Position numbers and translations under genes: made by a program. The notes beneath the pieces were generated by a model, which was not told the origin of the DNA, searched no databases, and saw nothing but the letters and a program-made list of their open reading frames with translations. This document shows positions 47,811-57,947 of a stretch of 64,000 nucleotides of DNA, one piece after another. Numbering within the stretch: the first letter of the stretch is position 1; each line of letters starts with the position of its first letter. The DNA lies in the NCBI GenBank assembly GCA_004154925.1, contig QJNS01000234.1, forward strand, positions 1 through 64,000. Direction: 5' to 3'. This DNA comes from Monosporascus cannonballus. Taxonomy: Eukaryota; Ascomycota; Sordariomycetes; Xylariales.

Positions 47811-48118
47811 CGTTTTAACTTAAAGTTATTTTATTGATTAAATCCCTTTAACTACCTTTAAGCCGTTTCCAAGTTTGACGAGTTTAAGCTTTTTTAAATT
47901 AATGAATTACGTTAAGACTTTTTAAGCCAGTTTCGTAACTTTTGGTCTGGGTTGGCGTTATATCTCTAAAAAGTCTAACCGTTTTTATAATAATTAAATT
48001 TATCAGATTATAATACGATGATTTTTCAGAATTATTGCCGTTAAAAATTAAATTTGCTTATTTGTTAAATTCGGTAAATAAATCTCTTTATATTTATTAT
48101 GTCAGATCTTGTTAAAAA
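47811..48118. other. Unassigned AT-rich segment
   Basis: 308 bp between the split LTR and element F, with no gene. It may be the diverged U3 end of the inverted LTR. Confidence 0.4.
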
Positions 48119-48555
48119 TGTTACAGGAACAGGGGTTCCTGCCTCGAGAAGACCAACCTTTAAGGCCTAGCGTGGACCTGTCACGGCTAAACTCCGGATA
48201 AAGAAGCTTGGCTCTTAAGGTGATCTAGTTAATCTAAATGATTTAAGTAATCTGGTCCAGATTACATAAATCATATAGATTATGTAGATTTACGATACAC
48301 TCATTTTGGGAATTGGGATATATAATAAATCGATTTTTTATGTAAATAATACCTACTTAATTTCGCTTTTTAGCTATTAATTTAAATTTTTAGTTCAAAG
48401 GTAACTATACCGTTCTCTAATTAAGGGAAAAGTTTTTAAATCTCTTTAACGAATAAACCACTAAATTATTCTTTGCCTTATTGTTACTTACAAATCAAGA
48501 CCTTATTTCGGATACTGCTTATACCTCCAGGTGGATGTATAACAGATTCGTTACA
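48119..48555 (+). repeat. 5' LTR of element F
   Basis: TGTTACAGGAACAGGGG at the start, TTCGTTACA at the end; 437 bp. It is longer than the element B type (418 bp) because of extra copies in the AGATTA/ATCTAA-rich palindromic stretch. Confidence 0.9.
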
Positions 48556-48589
48556 TTTTAATAACTTCTTAATTAATAGCCGACGAATA

Positions 48590-49933
48590 ATTTAAGGCCT
48601 AATTGGGTATAAGCTCTCCTGAATTCAGTAAAGACGATATTACAGGACGACGTTCAGAAAATAGATAACATACTCGATCTCCGTTACTAGTTAATAAAGG
48701 ATTAATAACCGGATTAAACGCTTTACCACCTATTAAAGAAATTCTTTAATTAATCGATAATATGGCCCTATTTATTACTCGATCCCAAGGAAATCTTTCT
48801 TCCTTTTAACCCCAGCAATAGCCTTTATTGGCAAAGGAAATAATTAAGGTGCAAGGAGCTGAAATAAACGAGGATAAGGAAAAATACCCGGTTGGGAAAC
48901 AGAAAAAAAAGATACCAAAGCGTTTAGCTGAAAAAAGAGAATTTATTATGAAAGAACGATTAGATCTTTTGGCCCAAGAAATCAAAAGTCTGAAAAAGGA
49001 AAATATTCGGCTCGCCAAAGAAAAGAAACCGACTTTTCTATAATTCGGCTTACCCGGAGGACGGAGCCAAGGAAGTAGTTTCCAACCACCCTTATTTGAA
49101 AAGGAACGATTATAATAACAAAAAGCTTCGATCTTACTATTATTTGGCGCAAATTAATTACGAAAAGAAACTGTTCCGCCTCCCAGTTACCATAAAATAC
49201 CGGACGTTAAAGGCTACAAACCAATTCTCCCTAAGCCCTATAATAAATCCACGGATATGGAAGGATTTTTGGTATAGGCCAGGCTTTACCTCAAATTTTA
49301 TAAAAGCTCTTTAACGGAGGATTACCAAAAGGTAATGGCCATCTTTTAGCTACTTACCGGAAAAGTTTTCTTATAGTTCGAACCTATTATGAAGGATTAC
49401 TTGTAGAATTATCCCGAAAAATCCTCGGACATAACCAATTACATTTTCAGCAAATACAAGCACTTCGAAAAAAGGATGCGAACCTTATTTGGAAATCCAG
49501 ATAAAAAACAACATGCAGTTAAGCAATTCCATTTCCTCCGCCAAACCAAATCAGCGTCCGAATACATAACTGAGTTTAATCGTTTGGCAACTATTTCCAA
49601 TTTGCCAAAAAACGCGTTATTTTATCCCTATTACGACGGCTTAAAACCTTAGGTTAAGAATAAACTATATATGGAACCTAAAATGGGATCCTTTATAGAA
49701 TATACCGACAAGGCTATTATCGCCGATCGTCGCACTTTTGATCGGTACTTCGAAAAAAAAAGGAACCGGCAAACGAAGTAACGAAAAGAGCTTTAGTAAT
49801 CGAACTAAAAAGGATAAGGGCAAGTCTTAGAAGGAAGCAAATGCCGTTTCGAAGGAGCCCAAGAAAAATAAGTCTAATGTAAAGTGTTTTAATTGTAGCA
49901 AGAAGGGATATTTTAAGAACGAGTATCGCTTTC
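48590..49933 (+). pseudogene. gag of element F
   Basis: Open pieces 48,828-49,043 (Lys/Glu-rich coiled coil, RLDLLAQEIKSLKKENIRL) and 49,096-49,314 (matches the element B gag). They are followed by a retrotransposon-gag domain readable through stops (KQFHFLRQTKSASEYITEF at about 49,520-49,580) and a zinc knuckle CFNCSKKGYFKNEYR near 49,885-49,930 in which the His and last Cys are now Tyr. The knuckle abuts the inserted solo LTR. Confidence 0.8.
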
Positions 49934-50351
49934 TGTTACAGGAACCAGGGTTCCTGCCTCCAAGAAACCTACCTTTGAGGCCTAGCGCGGACCTGTCACG
50001 GCTAAACTCCGGATAGGGAAGCTTGGCTTGTTCCGTGATCTAAGTGATTTAAGTAATCTAACCAGATTACATAGATCACATAGATCCACGACATACTTAC
50101 TTTGGGAGTTGGGATATATAATGAATCGGTCTCTTATGTAAATAGTACCTACTTAGTTTCGTTCCTTAGCTATTAATCTAAGCTCTCAGTTTAGAGGTAA
50201 CCGTACCGTTCTCTGATTGAGGGAAAAGTCTTTAAATTTTTTTAACGAACAGATTACTGAATTATTTCTCGCCTTATTGTTACCTGTAAATCAAGACCCC
50301 ATTTCGGATACTGCTCATACCTCCAGGTGGATGTATGACAGGTTCGTTACA
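49934..50351 (+). repeat. Solo LTR of the element B subtype inside element F
   Basis: 418 bp, exactly the element B LTR length and not the 437 bp of F. Flanking 5-mers are CTTTC and ATTTC (four of five match), so a TSD is likely but not perfect. It separates gag from the opposite-strand ORF. Confidence 0.8.
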
Positions 50352-50790
50352 ATTTCAGCCAATTAACAAATTCTTTCGTTCTCTTTTCGGCAGCCTCCTG
50401 GTACGCCGCCAGCGCTTCTTAATGCGCGACCAAGGTGTCCTCCACCTCGCGCTATTCCTTTTGCAAACGTTCGCGTTCTTTTCTAATTTTTACTAAGGAG
50501 TTCATATTTAATACGTCGTAAGCTAAACGTTAATAACGGGTATAACAACCACAACTAGGGATATCCGCCACAAAATAATAATCAAGTTCCCCCAGGCGAA
50601 TATAATTCGAACAAACAATAACTTTGGAGCCAAATTTCTCGATAAAATTCATACGGTTATTACGCGCTTCGCATTAATTTAAGCGAGGTTTTCTTTTCTC
50701 TTTTTAAATACGGCCTGTTATAATAAAGTCAGTTGGGATACCTCCAAAAACTTTTTCTAACAAAACAAAATGGCCACTTACGGTTTTTAT
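50352..50790 (-). pseudogene. Opposite-strand extra ORF of element F, 3' truncated
   Basis: The minus strand reads a Cys cluster (CSNYIRLGELDYYFVADI then PSCGCYTRY), followed by a coiled-coil segment (KIRKERERLQKE...EALAAYQEAAEKRTKEFV) that runs into the solo LTR. It aligns with the element B ORF at 4,350-4,640. A few in-frame stops are of RIP type. Confidence 0.65.
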
Positions 50791-50824
50791 CTTTAGAACA
50801 AAGATCCTTGGAAAAAGGAAATAA

Positions 50825-51261
50825 TGTTATAGGAACAGGGGTTTCTGCCTCGAAAAAACCAACCTTTAAGGCCTAACGTAAACCTGTCACGGCTAAACTC
50901 CGGACAAAAAAACTTAGCTTTTAAAATGATCTAGTTAATTTAAATAATTTAAGTAATTTGGACCAAATTACATAAATCATATAAATTACGTAAATCCATA
51001 ACATACTTACTTTGGAAATTAAGATATATAATAAATCGGTTTTTTATATAAATAGCACTTACTTAGTTTCGCTCTTTAGTTATTAATCTAAGCTCTTAAT
51101 TCAAAGGCAATTGTACCGTTCTCTAATTAAGGGAAAAATCTTTAAATCTCTTTAACGAATAGACTACTAAATTATTCCTTACCCTATTGTTACCTGCAAA
51201 TCAAGACCCCATTTCGGATACTGCTCATACCTCCAGGTGGATATATAACAGGTTCGTTACA
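50825..51261 (+). repeat. 3' LTR of element F
   Basis: 437 bp, starts TGTTATAGGAACAGGGG, ends GGTTCGTTACA. More AT-shifted than the 5' copy. Confidence 0.9.
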
Positions 51262-51266
51262 AAAAA

Positions 51267-51433
51267 GCCCTGTTTTCGTAAACGTATTAATATTTTAATT
51301 ATTTTAAAATATATCTAATGCTTTAAATTTATTATATTATTTGTTTTTTCGTATTTTCGTTATAAATGTTAGAGATTATTTGGGTACGCCAGGGATTCCA
51401 GTATGGCAGGTTCATGCGTTACCATATCAGTTG
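51267..51433. other. Short AT-rich segment between element F and a solo LTR
   Basis: 167 bp with no recognisable coding. It could be 5' LINE sequence or older DNA. Confidence 0.35.
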
Positions 51434-51816
51434 TGTTACGACCCAACCCAAGATCGGCCACGAAAACGGTCGGACCCACAAAAGAAAGAGTCACGTGATT
51501 TGGATCTCGATGCCAAGAGAGATCCAAATGAATCCATACAGAACCAACCGAATCCAATGGCATTGGATCTGCGACAACGTCGAGATCCAATGAAGATCCA
51601 ATTAACGCATGAAGATATATACGCTCATTAGTTCCATAGTCTAGATAGCATCAGCTTGCAACACTCATCAATACCAATCGTTTGCAATAAGGCATTTCCG
51701 GTATTAAGAGACGTGACACGTTACCGTATCTATTGCTCAGATTCCCACGATACTCCTGCCAACATAAACCCGTCGACTTAAGGTTTAATAGTTGGTTAAA
51801 CCGCCTAGCCGTCACA
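51434..51816 (+). repeat. Solo LTR related to elements C, D and E
   Basis: Starts TGTTACGACCCAACCCAAGA, ends CCGCCTAGCCGTCACA, 383 bp, little mutated. The 3' half matches the element E LTR; U3 is different but keeps TCACGTGA at 51,491-51,498. It contains repeated GGATC(T/C) words (GATCCAAT). No matching TSD is visible (AGTTG/ATTTT). Overlapping short ORFs here are not genes. Confidence 0.8.
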
Positions 51817-51829
51817 ATTTTAATCTGCA

Positions 51830-52886
51830 ACTAACAGATATCCCTAATATTATTCCTATTAATACCGGGTAAGCCTTATACGTAATAATTAAGGAAATAC
51901 AAAACAAATTCCTGGAACTAAAAACGAAAAATAAACTGGGCAAAGTTTTTAATACGGAAACGGTAAAATTTTCAAAAACTTAATATATCCACGCTGTACC
52001 GGAAATCCTTTATTTTTTCCCTAATTACATAAAATCCGGCACTTACATTAATATAGCAAACGTAATTACTAATAAAGTCTTTATTAAAACCAAATATAAA
52101 CCAGTTAATTGCAAACCTTTTCAGTAAGGACCTAATCCATTTACGGGCAGGAATACATGGCTCGTTTCGTTTTTGAATCCAGTAAACTTATTTCGACTAT
52201 TCGACTTTAACGGATTTTCTAGGTTTGTAAAGAAAAAACCCGCAATCGAACTTTATAACCCGGGTTGTTAAGGTTATTGCGATAAGAAAAGGTATAACCG
52301 AAAACCGCGGTACAATAATTACGGGAAAAATTTACGCCTGCATTCAGGGGAGCCCTGTAACAAACCTCCGATATGCGCGAACTACAAAGGCCCTTTTCAG
52401 GCGGGTCATGACGGATGCGCAGCGGCCCCTAAAAGGACAAACGGTTAATTGATCAAGCCCAGCAGGACGGAGCTGCGAAAGATTCGCAAGGCGGAAGCCA
52501 GGAGATACAGGGCAACAAACACCCAGCAAAAAACAGCTGCCCAAGACACTGCAATACAAAAAGCGATCCCAAGGGATGCTAATAACTCTGAGCAGGAGAT
52601 GCCAGACCAAAGGCCGTCCGCTAAGGGCTCTATTAATCAAAAGAAAGTAGAAAAAGTTATAATGGTTCAAAAGGAACTAATTAGGCCGGCTTTAAAGGGG
52701 GCCTTGGAAAAGAAGAATAACGGGAGGAAAAGAACTCGGAGTAAAACGATATCCGGGACTAGGCCAACTCACGTCCCCACCAATTCAAAGAGCGCGGAAG
52801 TTAAACCAACTAACACTTCAACATGCGATAAATCTGCCTTACAACGGCGAGCTCAGCCTGCAGCCCCAGCTGTAAGAGCAAACTAG
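51830..52886 (+). pseudogene. LINE ORF1 (gag-like RNA-binding protein)
   Basis: The N-terminal part (about 51,830-52,230) is readable through stops and includes GPNPFTGRNTWLVSFLNPV. Then follow CCHC-type knuckles, several Cys now Tyr (NPGC-GYCDKKRY, then PICANYKGPFQAGHDGC, about 52,255-52,425). A hydrophilic Lys-rich tail is open at 52,449-52,886. ORF1 proteins bind the LINE RNA. Inactivated by stops. Confidence 0.75.
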
Positions 52887-52989
52887 GACAACCCCTTTCC
52901 TAGCTTTAACCAATACCAAGGAATAAGGAAAAGGATAGGGGAAAAAGGCGCATCAAAGGGCAGCGACCCCCTGGTAAACCAAGGGATCT

Positions 52990-55900
52990 TCGCATAGCCT
53001 GGTGTAATACACGTAACGCTTTATCGCCACATATTACGTTACTGCAGGTATGCTGGAATAAAAGGATTGACGTGGTCCAGGTCCAAGAGCCCTGGGCCCG
53101 TCCTGACACAAAGACACAGAACCACGCCGGCTACGAATCGTATGCTCCAGTCGATAGCTGGACAACGGAGGACGAACGGCCTCACGTAATGACGTATATA
53201 AGGAAAAATAGACGGATCAAGGCCCAGCAAAGATGGCCAATCCACTCGAGACATGCTCTGGCTAGACGTTAACAGTTACGCCCTTTTGAACGTTTATAGG
53301 GAGCCCCGTAACGACGAGGTCTTAAATTATGTTACCAACTTAACGCCGCCGAAAAACTGCCTCATTGGGGGAAACTGGAATGTCTGGCACCCGGAATTTG
53401 AGCCCGGAATTAAAGGGCGGAATAAGGGCGCCGACTTAACACGGTAGCTCCCCATCAGCAGCATAACATTTACGGGGGTGCCTGGTCAGCCCACACACAA
53501 AACAGGACACGTCATAAACCTTATCTTCTCGAACGTCCCTTTCGTAAAGATAACAGTAACAAAGGGTATGGCTACGGGATCGGATCACTTTACTTTCCTT
53601 TTTACTATCCCGGATCGAGGGCAGGAAGCGCCGGTTCAATTCCGCTACAAGGTACGGAAAGCGGACCTGGGTCGGTTCCGCGGCTTGGTTGCGGCCGGGG
53701 TAATATCGTTACCGGAAATAGCAAACGTAGAAACGGCGGAATAACTTAATATCTGCGTAAATAAGCTGAATAAGGTCTTTACGTCGACCCTGAAAGCAAT
53801 AGGCAAGCCGGATAGGAAAAGAGCACATTCGACGCCCTGGTAATCAAAGGAATGTCAGGAAACGTATAATACGTATAAGACCTCCGAAAGATTTCGCCCG
53901 CCAGGTAACCAGGAGTATACCGAAAACTATCGGCACTTTCTTTCGATAATTCGTAAAGCGAAAAAACAGTACTGGAAAAATGTTATCGATAGAGTTTTTA
54001 CCGACAACCAGTTATACAAGGTCGTAAGCTGGCATAAGCTAGGACCTAGCCTAAAATCCCCCCCGTTAAAAATAGGCGATAGAACGGTAGAAAACTTTAT
54101 ACTTAAGGCGGAAGCTTTCCGGACGGAAATACTGGAAAGGTTTTCGGACGAAAACGATCTCCAGTACGACCTCTTGGAAAGCTGGGCGCCGGACGAGGGA
54201 AAGCTGCTTTGGGATACTACGGCCATGGTGGAAAAGGTCAAAGCTTATACGATAAGGGTAAAAAATACTTCCCCTGTCGTGGAAGGCATAACGGTACGCC
54301 TTTTTAAGGAGTGCTGGAACCATATTAGGTATTACGTCCGCGGGATCTTTAAAAAGGCCTTACAGCTTCCTTATTTCCTGATTACCTGGCGTAAGGCGGA
54401 AATAACGATAATACTTAAGGTAGGGAAACGAGATTGCACCTTACCACGGTTTTGGCGGCCTATTGCTTTACTTTCCTGCCTAGGCAAGGGCCTAGAGAGA
54501 TTGGTAGCCAAAAGGATGGCCTGGACTGTCCTTATAAGCGACATTTTCAGCATGCAGTATGCCGGAGCCCTGCTAAGGCGTTCCATAATGGACTTGGTAG
54601 CATTATTTGTATACGAAACGGAAAACGCACTCGCCGACGGCCGAGAGGTAATAATAGTTACGATAGATGTACAAGGTGCATTCGATGCTTTGCTAAAGCG
54701 CAGGCTACTAGAGAGGATAAGGTGCCAAGGCTCGCCGCTTAAGATTTTACAATTAACGGACTCTTTTCTTACCAACAGGACCGTCAGTGTACGTCTGGAA
54801 AAAGCAATTACAGGATACAAAAGGGTACGGTGCGGCACACCGCAGGGATCGCCCTGGTCCCCTATCCTCTACATGCTATACTTGGCAGATCTGCTTAAGC
54901 AAGACCCTAAACTACGCTTCGGCTATGCGGATGACCTATGCCTGTACCGCTCGTCACCGACACTCGAAGAGAACGCTACGCTCCTAGCGGAGGATGTGCG
55001 ACGCGTCCTCCAATGGGGAGAAGACAACAAAGTCTCCTTTGCACCGGAAAAGTGCGAGATGATACACATCACCAGAAAGAAAGACAGGGGCAACCCTCCG
55101 ATAGTGATTGACGGGCATTTCTCTATTCGACCAGTACAGGAAACGCAAGGAAGTGAAAGAGAACCGGCACTCAGGTGGTTAGGAGTGTGGTTCGATCGGA
55201 AACTTACCTTTAAAAGGCATGTAGCGGAGCGGGCAGCCAAAGCCATGGCGCTCGCCCAACACCTTCGAAGCCTAGCCAACACCAAATACGGCCCTCCAGC
55301 TGACAGCCTCCGTAAAGCTGTTAGAACGTGCGTAATACCTACGGCGCTATATGGGACGGAGGCGTGGTATTGCGGTCGCCGAAAACCAGACCCCAAGGCG
55401 CCGCGTCTACTGGGGAGAGAAGTCAACGCCAAAGTGGGCTGGCATGTTGACGTGATTCAGCGGATACTCACCCTAGCAGTGAAAGCGACCCTGCCGGTCT
55501 GGAGGACGACCCCTGTACCTACGATTTTCAGGGACGCGGGACTTCCTACGGCACAGATGGCGCTCGACGAGGCGCTCTGGCGCTTCTCTTACAGGCTCCA
55601 GACGGTAGACGAGGGCCATCTGCTAGCCAAGCGGACGGAGGCATCCAAGATCACCCGGGGTCGTGGAGCAGGAGGGACGCGCACACCTAGAACTAAAGTG
55701 CAAATAGCCGCCAGGCTGCTGCCGTCGATACGTAGGCCGATTCTAATACCCCTAACATATCCTCCAGGCTCCAGATGGGACCGTACCGGAGGGTTAACCA
55801 AAAGAAAAGCGGCAGAGGCCTTCGAAGACTGGTACCGCGAGCTTCCCTCGAGTGACGTAGTGGTATTCACGGATGGCTCGCAGGAAGGAAACAAGATAGG

Positions 55901-56735
55901 TTACGGGTTTGCAGTTTATCAAGATAGGAAACTACTGTCGACGGGGTGTGGCAAGCTCGACCCTACCTCCATTAACTTCGACGCAGAGGTGGTAGGCGCC
56001 TGGAAATGGTTACAGTACGTGATTACAGCCCTTCCGAGCCTTAGCAGGCGTCGTATTTGGGTTTGCCTGGATAATACTGGAGTGATCTGGGGCCTGCGAA
56101 CAAACGCAGCGACATCTTCTTAGTGGGCGTACCTGAGATTCCACGCGGCGGCAGGGACGTATGACGTAAGGGTGAAGTGGTGCCCAGGGCACTGCAACAT
56201 AATAGGGAACGAAAAAACGGATAAGCTGGCGAAAACTGGAGCGCGGCTCGAAAGCGTTGACGAGGACTGCACTCCTACGGCATACGGAGTGAAGTCGATC
56301 GCTAAAAGGGTCATACGCGAGACACGAAGCCAGTAGTGGTCACGAGTCGCAGCTAGGCTCTCGCAAAGATATAGAAGCTAGGGCTTGGAATACCATATCC
56401 GCTGCCCTAGGGAGCTGGAAACTTTAACCAGGTCAACATTACATCGCTACCTTGCCATAAGGACGGGCCATGGGGATTTCGCGTAGTATTACCGCAAATT
56501 CAGACATTGGGATGCGAAGCTGGAATGCTCTTGCGGGAGGGATAAGGACCCTAAACATCTGGTACGGTGCAGAAAGGCACAGGCTACCTTTGATCGATGG
56601 CCCCACAAGCCGGACCAACGACCTAGGCCAGGAAAAGAGTGGGAGCTGTACTTAGAGAAGTTGATAAGCAGTCCACAGGTCTTTAAGGAGTTCCTCGAGG
56701 TAACTGCATTTTACAGCAATATCTGCCCCCGCTGA
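52990..56735 (+). pseudogene. LINE ORF2: endonuclease, reverse transcriptase, RNase H, CCHC
   Basis: Endonuclease (EEP fold), about 53,000-53,650: VVQVQEPWARPD, SYALLNVYREP, NCLIGGNWNVWHP, GSDHFTF. One frameshift near 53,250 and stops near 53,448 and 53,742 break it. A 649-codon open frame (54,174-56,123) carries the RT with an intact catalytic FGYADDLC (about 54,920), TPQGSPWSPIL before it, and the start of RNase H with VVVFTDGSQEGNKIGYGFAV (about 55,857). A TAG at 56,121-56,123 cuts RNase H. The frame continues to a Cys/His motif CSCGRDKDPKHLVRC (about 56,527-56,575) and a TGA near 56,733. The RT domain is intact but the protein cannot be made whole. Confidence 0.88.
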
Positions 56736-57109
56736 GAAGCGGAACAAAAGGAGGGTGGCGTAGGGGAGAAGCGTAGGTGTAAGTGTGAGGTTGATATCGG
56801 AGTTAGGGTTCAGAGTTCCACGGAACGGAGTACGTACGGCCCGGAAAGGCCTCGGCGAGGTCTCCCCTCGGATCTATAAAATCACCAAAACGGAAGCTGA
56901 AGACTACCCTCACTTGGCCGCAGGGAGGTTGCAGCTCGGATCGCCTTCGGCAACATGTCTTCGGACTGGATTTGTTAGATGGGTATCTGTATACTGGTAT
57001 ATAGAGTAAAGCCTAACCTAGCACGCCCCTTATGCCCTCAGGGAGGCTCTGGAGCAACTACGGAGATAGCCGCTCCCCTTGGCGTTAAACAATAATAATA
57101 ATAATAATT
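56736..57109 (+). other. LINE 3' UTR with (AAT)n terminal repeat
   Basis: About 350 bp of GC-rich non-coding DNA ending in roughly seven AAT/ATA units (57,090-57,109), the expected 3' tail of the element. Confidence 0.7.
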
Positions 57110-57112
57110 AGG

Positions 57113-57223
57113 AATGCCATGCGCCTGGGCTGCGAACCGCGCGCTACAGCCCGCCCTGATATCTTGTAGCGCGTTTTGGATATCGATTTCCGTGTAATTT
57201 CGTCCCATTGACCTTAATTCCAA
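57113..57223 (-). pseudogene. N-terminus of an HTH_psq (pogo/Fot1-like) DDE transposase, cut by the LINE
   Basis: The minus strand reads MELRSMGRNYTEIDIQNAL, then QDIRAGCSARFAAQAHGIP, the pipsqueak-type helix-turn-helix found at the start of many fungal pogo/Fot1-like transposases. The frame then runs into the (AAT)n tail of the LINE (a Tyr run). The start could be the first or second Met (57,223 or 57,208). The rest of the transposase is not found on the other side of the LINE. Confidence 0.7.
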
Positions 57224-57947
57224 GTTTTATACCAAAAAAGGTTAATTTTGATAGAGACGACGCGTTGAAGTTGGCGTGGTTATGGAATGTGGAGGTTAAA
57301 TTGGTGGTCGGAGTTGTGGGGTGGTCGGAGATGTGGTGGGTCGACTTACTTTTTTTACACCTGGCAACGCCCCGCCTCCGTTCCAAACACCTCATAACAC
57401 TTATTATTTATCTTTATATAACATAACAATATATCATGCCTTCAAAATGTTTTAACGGTTATTTTAATTCTTATTAACTATAGATAAAAGTTCCGAAGCC
57501 CGTTTAATTTTGCTATTTTTCTTTGCAAAGATATATATAGGTAAAGTATGAGATATGGGAGAGGGATGCAACTGCAAAAAGAAAAAGGGGGTCGGGCTAG
57601 GCGTTCTAAAAGGTTCAGGCCTACAGCGCACCCACATAGCGTTTTGCTCAACAGTAACGAAAAGAATGATTAATATCTCAACGCACACGCATCGGATCAT
57701 GATGATTTTTATATGGTTTTTGTCGCTTCAATTGGGGCAATTAATCTATCGAAAATATTATAGTATTACGGTCTAGTTGTTGGTGGATATGTTTGAATAT
57801 TGGTGTAGGAAGTCAGGGCGATTCTTATGGCTTCTGTTGTAACGCTACACATAACTGCGAAATCACTGCAAAAACAACGCATTTTCTGGATTACCCTATA
57901 GGATTCAAGAGAATATACATGACATTTGTTACTCCCCGTTAAACAAC
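57224..57947. other. Non-coding segment between transposase fragment and MULE
   Basis: Balanced to AT-rich DNA with short ORFs on both strands, none recognisable. It could include the 5' UTR of the transposase and the outer part of the MULE; no terminal inverted repeat was found by eye. Confidence 0.4.

Larger units (their letters stand above)
48119..51261 (+). mobile_element. Element F: pol-less gypsy derivative with gag and extra ORF
   Basis: 3,143 bp bounded by two 437-bp LTRs (48,119-48,555; 50,825-51,261) and flanked by AAAAA on both sides (48,114-48,118; 51,262-51,266). Inside are gag, then an inserted 418-bp solo LTR (49,934-50,351), then part of the opposite-strand ORF. Protease, RT and integrase are absent. 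It is related to element B through LTR and gag. Confidence 0.88.
51817..57109 (+). mobile_element. Tad1-like LINE retrotransposon, lightly RIP-mutated, with (AAT)n tail
   Basis: ORF1 with gag-type zinc knuckles, ORF2 with endonuclease, RT and RNase H, and a 3' end in (AAT)n at about 57,090-57,109. This is the organisation of the Tad1 clade of fungal LINEs. The 5' boundary is not visible; sequence resembling ORF1 begins right after the solo LTR. The right end lies inside an HTH_psq transposase fragment. Confidence 0.88.
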
